Shown piece after piece: positions 46,271-54,662 of a stretch of 64,000 bases of DNA. This DNA comes from Pseudomonadota bacterium (GTDB taxonomy: Bacteria > Pseudomonadota > Gammaproteobacteria > UBA1113), in NCBI GenBank assembly GCA_021782495.1, contig JAJXUV010000002.1, forward strand, positions 124,001 through 188,000, written 5' to 3'. The notes below the pieces were generated by a model. It was given only the letters and a program-made list of their open reading frames with translations. It was not told the origin of the DNA and ran no database searches. The translations under genes and the position numbers were made by a program. How positions within the stretch are numbered: the stretch's first letter is position 1; each line of letters starts with the position of its first letter.

Positions 46271-46987
46271 TTAAGACAACTCTTCTTCTTTAGAATTTTT
46301 CTTCTTTTTAACCAAAGGAACTTCTTCAGGTTCAACTTCTTTACGCAATTGATCTTGATAATATTCCGTCAAAGATTGTACCAGTACACCCAGAATACGG
46401 TGCGGTTTAAGGACACGATTGATTTCAAAATCTTGATTTAAAGGTTTCAAGTAAACATCGTTGCCGTCCAGCATCAATTGTTTGACTTGAATTTTGTTTT
46501 GTCCTTCTATATGAATGGCAATAATATCTTTATTGCTGGGTGAAATACTGGGCTCAAACACCATGAGAGTGTCTTTAGCGTATTGAGGTTCCATGGTGTG
46601 ATCTTCCATGCGTACCGCGAAGGCTTTGTCGGTGACATTGGCTTCGGTTGAAACCAGGCTGCATATTTCTGCAGGCAAATGTTTTTCAGGCCAAACAGCG
46701 CATTGTTCCCAACTTAATAGTGGCAATTGACTCCAGCTGCGGTAATGGGGGTTGTAACTGCCTGCAAAACGGCTGGCGGGTAAGGGTTCGTCGCCAATCA
46801 ACATACTGATATTGACGCCGAAAAACTTGGCAATCGGGCTTAAAGAACCGACTTTAGGGTTATCCGTTTCACCGGAAGCCATACGATGAATCACAGGCTG
46901 ACCCACCCCTGTTTGTCTGGCTAATTCGGTGACGGTAATCCCTACGTCTTGCATTAATGCTTTCAAAATAGTGCTCAATTTTGACAT
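46271..46987 (-). CDS. XRE/CI-type repressor with S24-like domain, catalytic Ser replaced
   Basis: 238 residues. The N-terminal helix-turn-helix is VTELARQTGVGQPVIHRMAS (about 20-40). A LexA/CI-type S24 domain covers about 110-215: VRMEDHTMEPQY sits where GDSMxP is expected, so the Ser nucleophile is Thr; a Lys follows in QNKIQVKQ. The C-terminus is a highly charged tail (KKKKNSKEEELS). It resembles chromosomal CI-like regulators more than LexA. Start 46987 is chosen over 47002 because GGGAGA is then well spaced. It is divergent from the small RNA and prmB; targets unknown. Confidence 0.82.
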   Translation of the reverse strand: MSKLSTILKALMQDVGITVTELARQTGVGQPVIHRMASGETDNPKVGSLSPIAKFFGVNISMLIGDEPLPASRFAGSYNPHYRSWSQLPLLSWEQCAVWPEKHLPAEICSLVSTEANVTDKAFAVRMEDHTMEPQYAKDTLMVFEPSISPSNKDIIAIHIEGQNKIQVKQLMLDGNDVYLKPLNQDFEINRVLKPHRILGVLVQSLTEYYQDQLRKEVEPEEVPLVKKKKNSKEEELS

Positions 46988-47155
46988 TCCTGTTTCTCCC
47001 AATAGAGTAATGGTTAATATTCAGACAATTAGCAGATTATTCATCGCATAATTGGCAACGATTATACACTAAACTATGTGTAAATGCATCTTTTTTATTG
47101 AAAAAAGTGAAAAACTTCAAAATATATTTGGAATTATAAATAATATGTGTTAAAG

Positions 47156-47161
47156 TATAAT
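47156..47161 (+). promoter_or_regulatory. Perfect -10 box of a small RNA gene
   Basis: TATAAT at 47156-47161 lies 7 bases before the start of the first hairpin of the proposed RNA. No convincing -35 box is seen 16-18 bases upstream; the region is A/T-rich. The 47003-47155 gap otherwise holds the AT-rich upstream region of the divergent repressor gene. Confidence 0.45.
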
Positions 47162-47167
47162 CCTGAT

Positions 47168-47338
47168 TTGTTCGAGGTGTTTGTCTTCTCCACCTGAACA
47201 AATCGCTTAGGGAAAAGCTTTTATCCCGGTCTGCTGGAAGCGGTGTTATGGAAAATGCAAGAAGAAAGCCTTCATTCCGGGGGAATTAGGCTCATTTTCT
47301 GTGTGACACACAACATTCACTTTCCAGCAGATTTTTTT
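47168..47338 (+). ncRNA. Probable structured small RNA, about 171 nt (family uncertain, 6S-like features)
   Basis: Three structures follow the TATAAT box. Hairpin 1 (47168-47201) pairs TTGTTC-AGGTG with CACCTGAACAA. Hairpin 2 pairs GGGA with TCCC around 47210-47227. A long closing hairpin (47230-47331) has TCTGCTGGAA paired with TTCCAGCAGA; inside it GAAAATG pairs with CATTTTC and AGCCT with AGGCT, leaving a large asymmetric bubble with a small TGTGT/ACACA hairpin on the 3' strand. Seven T's follow (47332-47338). The bubble layout and ACATTCAC on its 3' strand recall 6S RNA, but the 5' hairpin does not fit well. There is no open reading frame. Four GGA triplets are also present. Confidence 0.5.
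47230..47338 (+). terminator. Terminator formed by the closing stem of the small RNA
   Basis: The 10-bp perfect stem TCTGCTGGAA/TTCCAGCAGA ends directly before TTTTTTT. The long loop is unusual, so termination may depend on the folded upper stem. A TTATACT-like -10 for prmB lies about 17 bases further on. Confidence 0.5.
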
Positions 47339-47379
47339 AATATTAGGAAAGATGTTATACTATTTATTTAAAATAAACG

Positions 47380-48294
47380 ATGAATGACATGACCCCACAA
47401 ACCGAAGCCAGCGAGCATCTCCACACTTTAGGCGATTTTTTACGTTTTGCGGTTTCAGAAGCGGCAACTCAGAATCTCTATTGTGGTCATGGCACTACCC
47501 ACATTTGGGACGATATGGCTGCCTTGATTTTAGGCAGTCTTGTTTTACCTATAGACAGTCCTGCTTGGATCTGGGGTAGTCGTTTGTTGCCGCATGAAAA
47601 AAATCACGTGTACACGCAAATAAAACGTCGGATTGAAGAACGCATTCCAGTTCCTTATTTAACGCACGAAGCCTGGTTTGCGGGATTGTCTTTTTATGTG
47701 GATGAACGGGTGTTGATTCCGCGTTCACCTTTCGCGCAAATCATCGAAGCGCAATTCGCGCCTTGGATAGCAGTGGATAACATCCAATCTGTTTTGGAAA
47801 TTGGGACAGGTTGCGCGTGTATGGCGATTGCCACGGCGATGGCTTTGCCAGAAGCAGATATTTGTGCCGCGGATATTTCTCGTGAGGCTTTGGCCGTCGC
47901 TCAGATCAATGTCGAGAAATACCAATTAGAGCAACAAATACAGTTGTTGCAATCGGATGTATTCAGTGCGATTCCGCTTACGCAAACTTTTGATTTGATC
48001 CTCAGTAATCCGCCTTATGTGGATGCAGAAGACATGCAAAGCTTACCCGCAGAATATCGGCATGAACCCACCCTGGCTTTGGCGGCAGGCAGTGATGGTT
48101 TGGACATTGTGCACCGAATTTTAAAAGAAGCGCCGCGTTATTTAAATCCTCAAGGGGTATTGATGGTTGAAGTAGGCAATAGCAGCGGTGCTTTGGTAGA
48201 GGCTTATCCAAAGCTTCCTTTTATTTGGGTGGATTGCAATGAAGAAGCCGATGGTATTTTTGTATTAACGCGTGAAGATTTAGTAGGAAAATAA
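47380..48294 (+). CDS. prmB: Ribosomal protein uL3 glutamine N5-methyltransferase
   Basis: 304 residues. Methylates a glutamine of ribosomal protein L3 using SAM. The SAM motif is VLEIGTGCACMAIA; the substrate motif is NPPYVDAEDMQSLPAEYRHEP, whose extension after NPPY, with LALAAGSDGLD, is typical of PrmB rather than PrmC. The N-terminal helical domain (about 90 residues) is present. asd follows one base after its stop. Confidence 0.92.
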   Translation: MNDMTPQTEASEHLHTLGDFLRFAVSEAATQNLYCGHGTTHIWDDMAALILGSLVLPIDSPAWIWGSRLLPHEKNHVYTQIKRRIEERIPVPYLTHEAWFAGLSFYVDERVLIPRSPFAQIIEAQFAPWIAVDNIQSVLEIGTGCACMAIATAMALPEADICAADISREALAVAQINVEKYQLEQQIQLLQSDVFSAIPLTQTFDLILSNPPYVDAEDMQSLPAEYRHEPTLALAAGSDGLDIVHRILKEAPRYLNPQGVLMVEVGNSSGALVEAYPKLPFIWVDCNEEADGIFVLTREDLVGK

Positions 48295-48295
48295 T

Positions 48296-49306
48296 ATGTC
48301 AAAATTATTTAATGTCGCCATTGTCGGCGCAACGGGGTTAGTCGGTGAAACTTTAATAGAAATATTGGCAGAGCGCTGTTTCCCTGTGGCTAAATTGTAT
48401 CCTTTGGCCAGCGAAAGATCGGAAGGAGAAACGATTTTATTTGGGCATAAACCGATCTTAGTGCAAAACGTGGCGCAATTTGATTTTAGCCAAGTGGATT
48501 TGGCTTTTTTCATGGCTAGTAATGCAGTTGCCTTAGAGTATGCACCGCGTGCAGCGAAAGCAGGTTGCATCGTGATCGACAATAGCTCTGCCTTTCGTTA
48601 TGATGAAGATGTTCCTTTGATTGTTCCTGAAGTGAATTCCGGTGCTTTAGAAGGGTATCAAGAACGCAATATCATCGCGAATCCCAATTGTTCTACCATA
48701 CAAATGGTGGTTGCTTTAAAACCGATTTACGATGCAGTGGGGATCAGTCGTATTAATGTATGCAGTTATCAATCGGTGTCAGGTGCTGGGCGTGCAGGTT
48801 TAGAAGAATTGGCACAACAGACCCAGCAAATATTAAATGGCCATCCTTTAGGTCAAAGTATTTTTCCACGACAAATTGCTTTTAATGTGATCCCACAAAT
48901 CGATACGTTCCAAGACAATGGTTATACTCGTGAAGAAATGAAAATGGTTTGGGAAACACAAAAGATTTTTGCAGATGGTAATTTGATGGTTAATGCGACG
49001 GCCGTACGGGTTCCTGTATTTTTTGGCCATTCTGAATCAGTGCATATTGAAACACGCTCGAAAATTTCTGCTTTGGAAGTGTATGAATTGCTACGCAATG
49101 CACCGGGGCTGATTGCACAAGATCCTTCGGAAACAGAGCAATATCCTACGCCGGTATTGGAAGATGGTTTAAAAGATGCGGTGTACATCGGTCGTATACG
49201 CGAAGATATTTCGCATTCACATGGCATCAATCTGTGGATTGTAGCGGATAATGTTCGCAAGGGTGCTGCTTTAAACGCCGTGGAAATTGCTGAATTATTG
49301 CTTTAA
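48296..49306 (+). CDS. asd: Aspartate-semialdehyde dehydrogenase
   Basis: 336 residues. Makes aspartate semialdehyde for lysine, diaminopimelate, threonine and methionine synthesis. The NADP motif is VAIVGATGLVGETLIEIL. The catalytic Cys is in IIANPNCSTIQMVVAL and the active-site His in FFGHSESVHIETR. Both residues are kept, so it is a real dehydrogenase rather than the inactive Usg homologue. It is co-directional with and nearly touching prmB. Confidence 0.95.
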   Translation: MSKLFNVAIVGATGLVGETLIEILAERCFPVAKLYPLASERSEGETILFGHKPILVQNVAQFDFSQVDLAFFMASNAVALEYAPRAAKAGCIVIDNSSAFRYDEDVPLIVPEVNSGALEGYQERNIIANPNCSTIQMVVALKPIYDAVGISRINVCSYQSVSGAGRAGLEELAQQTQQILNGHPLGQSIFPRQIAFNVIPQIDTFQDNGYTREEMKMVWETQKIFADGNLMVNATAVRVPVFFGHSESVHIETRSKISALEVYELLRNAPGLIAQDPSETEQYPTPVLEDGLKDAVYIGRIREDISHSHGINLWIVADNVRKGAALNAVEIAELLL

Positions 49307-49391
49307 TACCTGAAGTATTACAATTTTTGGTTTTAGAACAATAAATTATAGAAAAGTGCTCAAATCATTCCCATTTTTTCGAATATTCTGC

Positions 49392-49510
49392 TATAATTAG
49401 ATCTTACTCTGTTTCATCTATTTAAAGGTATTTTCTCGCCTTAGATTATAATGGGGTTTTTATATTAGTATCATAACTAAGGTGAAGGATAAGGGATGTG
49501 ACCTAGTCAC
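49392..49510 (+). promoter_or_regulatory. Possible promoter and operator upstream of the TetR gene
   Basis: TATAAT at 49392-49397 is a good -10 without a clear -35. GTGAC-CTA-GTCAC at 49498-49510 is a perfect 5-bp-arm palindrome 34 bases before the ATG, a plausible site for TetR autorepression. The remainder of the 237-base gap is AT-rich. Confidence 0.35.
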
Positions 49511-49543
49511 TTGTTAGTCTAAAATTTATACAGGGAAAAGGAT

Positions 49544-50134
49544 ATGACAGCACGTAAAGCTTCCGCAAATCACAAGAATCAAATTTTTGAGCAAGCCCGA
49601 CAATTGATACGCTTGCAGGGTTACCATCACACTTCCATTGCCGACATTGCAAAGGGTTGCGGTTTGAGTAAAGCCAGTATTTATCACCACATTTCTGAGA
49701 AAAAGGATTTGATAAAAATCGCGCTTCAAAGTGTCAAAGCCTTTTTCAAAGAGAATTGTTTTGATCTCATTTACGATAAACAATTGCCCGATCAGAAAAA
49801 AATCGATCTTTTGTTTGACACCTTAGAACAATATTTAAAAGAATACCATGGCGGATGTTTGGTGCACAATTTGGTCCATGAATTGGCTGACTCACAACCT
49901 GAATTCAGAGATTTATTTCAAGATTATTTTTCAATGTGGTTAGAGGGTATCACGCACATTTTGCAAAAAGCCCATCCCGATGAAACAGCCCGTACTTTAG
50001 CAGAAGACACAGTGGCACAATTAAGCGGTGCTATCATGATGGATCGCCTCTATGATACGAATCGATACGTTCAACGTGTTAGAACCGTGTTGGTAGCCAG
50101 AGTACTTCAAAGAGAAACGTTGATAGTGGCTTAA
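49544..50134 (+). CDS. TetR/AcrR-family transcriptional regulator
   Basis: 196 residues. The N-terminal helix-turn-helix has IFEQARQLIRLQGYHHTSI and the recognition helix GCGLSKASIYHHISEKKDLI. The C-terminal ligand domain contains GGCLVHNLVHELADSQPEFRD, like the QacR/YfiR-type group that controls efflux or redox genes. It is convergent with the lipid A operon, overlapping its last gene by 4 bases, so it need not control it. GGGAAAAGG precedes the ATG. Confidence 0.87.
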   Translation: MTARKASANHKNQIFEQARQLIRLQGYHHTSIADIAKGCGLSKASIYHHISEKKDLIKIALQSVKAFFKENCFDLIYDKQLPDQKKIDLLFDTLEQYLKEYHGGCLVHNLVHELADSQPEFRDLFQDYFSMWLEGITHILQKAHPDETARTLAEDTVAQLSGAIMMDRLYDTNRYVQRVRTVLVARVLQRETLIVA

Positions 50135-51612
50135 TTGGGCGACGATGATTGCGTCACCACGATAGTATTTTTATCAGCGGCTATTTGCTTAAAATTGCCA
50201 GCTTTTTCGGTAAAATCAGGCAAATCTTTTTTCTGTATAAAGACGTACAAAGGTCTCTTTTGTCGCCACAATTGCCAAAAAGTGTTGTCGTCGATCAAAC
50301 GTTTGTTTTGTGCTGGATCGTAAGCCAGCGCATAAGCCAATTCACTGCTCCAGTTGTCTCCATGAATATTTTGCCAGTGATACACCACACGGATGGTTTG
50401 CTGACTGTACAGCGGCAAGTCTTGGATGTAAGTGTGATAACTGACAATGGATAAAGGCGCAATATTCTGAGGCAGCGCTTTGACCAATTCGCGCATGCTT
50501 CTTAAACTTTTAGTCGGAAAATAGCGCAGTGTGCCAGCAAAGAGAAGCGCTAAGATAGCCACCATAGCCAAAATAGTTCGAAATATTTTTTCAGGCACAG
50601 CGATGTTTTCGATCAAAACGGCCGTTAAAATAGCCAGCGGTGCAAAAATGGGAAGGATATAACCCACCAATTTAGATTGCGGAATAGAAAAGAAAATTAA
50701 TACGCTCAAAGCCCAGATTGTTAAGTATAGGACGGTCGGTTGTTGCGATTCTAAACGATACAAGACTTTAAAATGTCTGAGTAAAAAATAAGTCCAGGGA
50801 ATGAATCCGCCTAAAGTGATGGCAATGTAAAACCACCAAGGTACCGCATTGTTAAAGCCCGCGCCTGCAAAGCGGGTGAATTGTTGTTCATAAAAAAAGA
50901 AATGTAAAAAATCAGGGTTTCGCTGACTCACCACAATCAACCAAGGTAAAGTGATGAGAAAAAACAGTGCTAAGCCTAAGGGCAGTTGTAATTTTTTAAT
51001 CAGTGTCCATTGTCGCGTCCAGACAATCCATAAGCCCATGATGGTGGCTGGAAAAGCTAAGCCAATGAGACCTTTGGTTAAAAAGGCGAGTGCACCGAAA
51101 ATATAAGCACTGATAAGCCAAGATTTTTTGTCGTGTTGTATTCCCACGAATAAAGACAACAAACAGGCATTCAGCCATACCGCGACTTCTAAATCCATAT
51201 CGGCATAATGTGCAGCGCCAAAATAAAGTGGCGTTGTGCCGAGAATCAGTGCAGATTTTAATCCGATCGATCGACCTAAAAATAAACTGCAAGTCCAATA
51301 TTGAAAAACAATTCCGCCTACCCCCAATAAAGCAGGCACAATGCGCAAAGACCAAGGATTGATCCCGAATAGAGAGATGGGAATCGTTTGTAACCAATAA
51401 AATAAAATGGGTTTGTGAAAAAACAAGGAGCCATTTAAACGTGGCGTGATAAAATCGCCGGAAGCGAGCATTTCGCGCGCCACTTCTGAATAACGGCCTT
51501 CATCGGGCAATAACAAAGGGTGGCTGCCTAAAAATAAAAAGTAAAAAAGAAAAAAAGCGGCAAATAGCCATCCCGCTTCTTTGGTAGTCGGTGCTACTAA
51601 AGTATTTTTCAC
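50131..51612 (-). CDS. ArnT/FlmK-like lipid A aminosugar transferase (GT39/GT83)
   Basis: A 493-residue inner-membrane glycosyltransferase with about twelve helices. The first periplasmic loop carries LLLPDEGRYSEVAREMLASG and FITPRLNGSLFFHKP, the catalytic acidic motif of ArnT-type enzymes that move a sugar from undecaprenyl phosphate to lipid A. It is the last gene of a three-gene operon after a YdjC-type deacetylase (4-base overlap) and a GT2 transferase. In Francisella the same set (FlmF2, NaxD, FlmK) adds galactosamine to lipid A. The sugar here is inferred from that parallel. Confidence 0.85.
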   Translation of the reverse strand: MKNTLVAPTTKEAGWLFAAFFLFYFLFLGSHPLLLPDEGRYSEVAREMLASGDFITPRLNGSLFFHKPILFYWLQTIPISLFGINPWSLRIVPALLGVGGIVFQYWTCSLFLGRSIGLKSALILGTTPLYFGAAHYADMDLEVAVWLNACLLSLFVGIQHDKKSWLISAYIFGALAFLTKGLIGLAFPATIMGLWIVWTRQWTLIKKLQLPLGLALFFLITLPWLIVVSQRNPDFLHFFFYEQQFTRFAGAGFNNAVPWWFYIAITLGGFIPWTYFLLRHFKVLYRLESQQPTVLYLTIWALSVLIFFSIPQSKLVGYILPIFAPLAILTAVLIENIAVPEKIFRTILAMVAILALLFAGTLRYFPTKSLRSMRELVKALPQNIAPLSIVSYHTYIQDLPLYSQQTIRVVYHWQNIHGDNWSSELAYALAYDPAQNKRLIDDNTFWQLWRQKRPLYVFIQKKDLPDFTEKAGNFKQIAADKNTIVVTQSSSPN

Positions 51613-52433
51613 GATATCGTTTCCTTATAAGAACACAATTGAATGGATTCAGCCTCGCGCATCACTTGCCATTGAGGCGAATTTAAAAAAGTGTATTCTT
51701 CTTCGCGGATGTGAGAAATGGGATCGCTCAGATCGCTTTGATGTCCCGGATGACACATGATAAGTCCTCCTGGCGCAATTTGTCGTAGCAATTGCTTGAA
51801 TAAAGTCGCGGTCTTGGAGGAGCCTTTAAAAATATAAATGCCTTTAAAATCGGGGTAATAAGGCCATTGTATTTTATCTAATTCTTTTTTAAAAGCTTGA
51901 CGACCAAGCACGTGGATCAAGAATTTTAAAGGACTGTCGCGTAAAGGTGATAAAAAAGGATAGCCATTTACCAATCGAACCGGCGGTTTTTCATTTTTGA
52001 AATAGGTTTTGCAAACCGTCAAAAGTGCTTTGCGTATTTGCGGAAATTGATGGATGTGTTGATGCCCATCGATGAAATGCGGCGCGAAACCCACGACTTC
52101 TGTGAAGCGATGGAGTTGTGCACTGAATTCATCTTCTAGCGCAGACACAGACCATTGTCGACTATAGGCTTTGAGAATCACTTGTGCGATGGAAAGCGGG
52201 CCTTTCAAAGCGGCTGTCAAAGGTTTAAATTGTGTGAGATCCAAATGAATGCCAATGTCTATAGAAGTGTGTAAAGCTTTTAAACGCGGTCCCCATTCGG
52301 GCCACAAGGGACTGGTACTCATGCAAGAAGTGGCGCTGATACAGCCTTTATTTAACAATTCTAAAATAGCTTTTGAAACACCTTTATTAAAAGCGAAGTC
52401 ATCAGCGCAAAGAATGATTTTTTTAGTTTTCAT
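51609..52433 (-). CDS. YdjC/ChbG-family carbohydrate deacetylase, NaxD-like
   Basis: 274 residues. The metal-binding and catalytic motifs of the family are ILCADDFAFNKGVSKAIL (Asp pair), IDIGIHLDLTQF (His) and FIDGHQHIHQFP (His-x-x-His). These enzymes remove acetyl groups from N-acetylhexosamines; NaxD of Francisella acts on undecaprenyl-phosphate-N-acetylgalactosamine. It overlaps both neighbours (11 and 4 bases), which fits that role: the GT2 makes the lipid-linked sugar, this enzyme deacetylates it, and the ArnT-like enzyme transfers it. Confidence 0.87.
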   Translation of the reverse strand: MKTKKIILCADDFAFNKGVSKAILELLNKGCISATSCMSTSPLWPEWGPRLKALHTSIDIGIHLDLTQFKPLTAALKGPLSIAQVILKAYSRQWSVSALEDEFSAQLHRFTEVVGFAPHFIDGHQHIHQFPQIRKALLTVCKTYFKNEKPPVRLVNGYPFLSPLRDSPLKFLIHVLGRQAFKKELDKIQWPYYPDFKGIYIFKGSSKTATLFKQLLRQIAPGGLIMCHPGHQSDLSDPISHIREEEYTFLNSPQWQVMREAESIQLCSYKETIS

Positions 52434-53403
52434 CGCGAGAGGTCAAAATATCGCTAATAATGTAAGGTGGACGTTGTTTCACCTCAGTAAAAATGCGAGC
52501 GATGTATTCACCCAGAATCCCAATCGAAAGTAATTGTATGCCGCCTAAAAAAGTAATGGCGACGGTAATCGTGGCATAACCCGGCAGATCAACGCCGTTT
52601 ACCAAGGTATCTAGGATAATTAACAAAGCATACAGTAAAGACAAAGAAGAAATAATCGCGCCGATAACAGACCACATACGCAAAGGCAAGTTGGAAAAAG
52701 ACGTGATCCCTGTAATTGCCAATTCGATTAATTTTTTAAAACCCCAAGAACTTTGCCCTTGAGTTCTTTCTTCGGGCAAATAACCGATGGCTTTTTTACT
52801 AAATCCCACCCAAGCGTATAAACCCTTCATAAAGCGTTCACGTTCCGTCAATTGATTTAAAGCAGCGACAACATCGCGATCGAGCAAACGAAAATCGCCG
52901 GCATCATGTGGAATTTCAATGGGCGTGATGCGATCGATTAATTTATAAAAAAAAGTAGACAGCATGCGTAACAATACAGGCCGATCTTTACGGTGCAATC
53001 GAACACCGTACACCATCTCACAGCCGTTTTGCCATTCTTGAATAAATTGTTCGATGCAACTTAAAGGGTGTTGAAAATCGGCATCGATGAGTAAAGTCGC
53101 ATCGCTTTTGGGATCAACATGACTTAAGCCAGCGGTCAAAGCGGCTTCCTTGCCAAAGTTACGCGAAAACACCAAAACTTTGAAAGCATAACGCTGTTGC
53201 AACTGTTTTAAAACCATCAGAGTATTGTCACGACTCCCATCATCGACGACAATAATATCTAATTTTTGTGTAAATTTCATGCATTCTGAAATCAGCTGAG
53301 GGATAAATTGCAAGAGATTCTCCGCCTCATTGTATACCGGAACAATGCAAGTCAATTGTTGCAGCATACGAGGTTCTGTCGGAGGCCATTCAGGTTGATT
53401 CAT
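52423..53403 (-). CDS. GT2 undecaprenyl-phosphate glycosyltransferase (ArnC/FlmF-like)
   Basis: 326 residues. The GT-A domain has CIVPVYNEAENL, DIIVVDDGSRDNTL, LVFSRNFGKEAALTAGL and LLIDADFQHP (the DxD-like metal site). Two C-terminal helices anchor it in the inner membrane, as in DPM1/ArnC-type enzymes. It should link a sugar nucleotide to undecaprenyl phosphate. It is the first gene of the operon; the ATG is preceded by an in-frame region with no better start. Confidence 0.87.
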   Translation of the reverse strand: MNQPEWPPTEPRMLQQLTCIVPVYNEAENLLQFIPQLISECMKFTQKLDIIVVDDGSRDNTLMVLKQLQQRYAFKVLVFSRNFGKEAALTAGLSHVDPKSDATLLIDADFQHPLSCIEQFIQEWQNGCEMVYGVRLHRKDRPVLLRMLSTFFYKLIDRITPIEIPHDAGDFRLLDRDVVAALNQLTERERFMKGLYAWVGFSKKAIGYLPEERTQGQSSWGFKKLIELAITGITSFSNLPLRMWSVIGAIISSLSLLYALLIILDTLVNGVDLPGYATITVAITFLGGIQLLSIGILGEYIARIFTEVKQRPPYIISDILTSRDEN

Positions 53404-53683
53404 AGGATATCTTGGATTCTTTCATTAATACGTAAAATACTAAGGCTTTGAGAAGGGACAGTCAAGTAGGTATCTAGTGCCTGTTGACCATTCGTTTGCA
53501 AAAGTGAATGGTCAACAGGCCCTACCATTTTTATACGAGGCGCTCTGATTGTACTTAAAAGATAGAAATAATACATCGTAATAGTTGAGACTAACTGTTG
53601 ATGGAATTTAAAAAAATAGTTAAAACTCTGGCATAAAATACAGAGTTGATCGGTTTTAGTGAAATTAACGGGGGGAAAGAAAT
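53404..53683. other. Non-coding region before orphan genes
   Basis: No gene is visible in 53404-53683. It contains the strong hairpin at 53479-53520, the likely upstream region of the lipid A operon (minus strand), and AT-rich sequence before a GGGGGGAAAG ribosome-binding-like site. Confidence 0.6.
53479..53520. repeat. Perfect 15-bp-arm inverted repeat
   Basis: GCCTGTTGACCATTC (53479-53493), 12 bases, and its exact complement (53506-53520). A fragment like its outer end (TAGGGCCTGTT) also occurs near 28492, suggesting a dispersed repeat. It lies 76 bases upstream of the FlmF-like gene start. Confidence 0.75.
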
Positions 53684-53779
53684 ATGTTTTCTAGAGTACA
53701 AAGATCACTAGAAGAAACTGCATTGCATCAACAGTCTTCTAACAGAGAGTATAAAACCTGCTCCGCGGTCATAATATAG
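53684..53779 (+). CDS. Possible 31-residue peptide or gene remnant
   Basis: An ATG with an excellent ribosome-binding site (GGGGGGAAAG, 53670-53679) opens a 31-codon frame, MFSRVQRSLEETALHQQSSN and eleven more residues. No family is recognised. The next orphan gene has a similar GGGGGAAAT leader, so this could be the start of a decayed relative rather than a functional peptide. Confidence 0.25.
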   Translation: MFSRVQRSLEETALHQQSSNREYKTCSAVII

Positions 53780-53914
53780 TCGTAATCGATTTAGGTAGAA
53801 AATTCAGCGGGTGAAGGTGGAGTTTCAATAACCACCCCCATAACCATACAATTCTCTTGCCAATAAACGCTAAATTTGGTATATTAAAAAAACAATAAAT
53901 GGGGGAAATAGACA

Positions 53915-54547
53915 ATGGCAATCAATAGGTTTGATTTAAAAGAACATTTAAATGAAGGTGGTAAAGCCGTTTTAAAACAAGCAATCGAACACAATACTTT
54001 TCGTGCCCATGTATTGCACACTTTGTTGCAATGTAGTGATACTGCCGTGACAACGTTTTTTGAAAAATCTGTGTTGGGTTTTGTGACATTAGACAATCTT
54101 TTAAGAGAATTTACAGTTTCGGAACAGTCTATTCATTATATTAAAAACGGATTATTTTTGGCATTATCCTTACCCGCTGTATTGAATGGTACCCTAGATA
54201 CTAACACTATCAATGCAACATTTGTATTTTTAGCAACTCAATATGTTGTGCCATACCTTATGGATATTTCAGAAAAAAATAATTTTTTACTTGCGCTGGC
54301 GAGTTATCAAGCAATGGAATTTTCCAATGAATCTTATAAAGAAATAGGGCCCTATAAAGATAATATGGATCTAGGCATGCGCGTTGTTTCGACGGCTGCG
54401 GCTACGGGGGCTGCTTATGCCGCCATACGTTTCATCGATGCATATACTAGCAGGTTTGTTGGGGGTGTGTACAATCTTTTTGCGCATCGCCCTGCTGATC
54501 ATCAGGCTGAAGAAGACCAAGGGAATCAAGTACGTAATGAAATGTGA
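53915..54547 (+). CDS. Orphan protein, 210 residues
   Basis: Not recognised. The start has a strong site (GGGGGAAAT 8 bases upstream). The sequence is mostly helical with hydrophobic segments near residues 75-95 (IKNGLFLALSLPAVLNG), 97-115 and 150-170 (STAAATGAAYAAIRFIDAY). The C-terminal 25 residues are charged (HRPADHQAEEDQGNQ). There is no signal peptide. It stands alone between the lipid A operon and carA, with different base use from both, and looks like a lineage-specific accessory gene. Confidence 0.65.
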   Translation: MAINRFDLKEHLNEGGKAVLKQAIEHNTFRAHVLHTLLQCSDTAVTTFFEKSVLGFVTLDNLLREFTVSEQSIHYIKNGLFLALSLPAVLNGTLDTNTINATFVFLATQYVVPYLMDISEKNNFLLALASYQAMEFSNESYKEIGPYKDNMDLGMRVVSTAAATGAAYAAIRFIDAYTSRFVGGVYNLFAHRPADHQAEEDQGNQVRNEM

Positions 54548-54662
54548 CAAAGAAGTGTTTGGTTTTTTAGTGGAAATGGTTTTTCTGAAAACATAAAGCA
54601 TCTAAGAAATCGATTTTTCACCAGCACCAAAAGCTTCTCAAATTCCCGCTCGATTGTTCGAA

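Noticed and set aside
48296-49306. Usg-type inactive paralogue of Asd
   Set aside because: The catalytic Cys (NPNCST) and His (HSESVH) are both present.
53479-53520. Simple terminator of the lipid A operon
   Set aside because: It lies upstream, not downstream, of that minus-strand operon and has no T-run on either strand.
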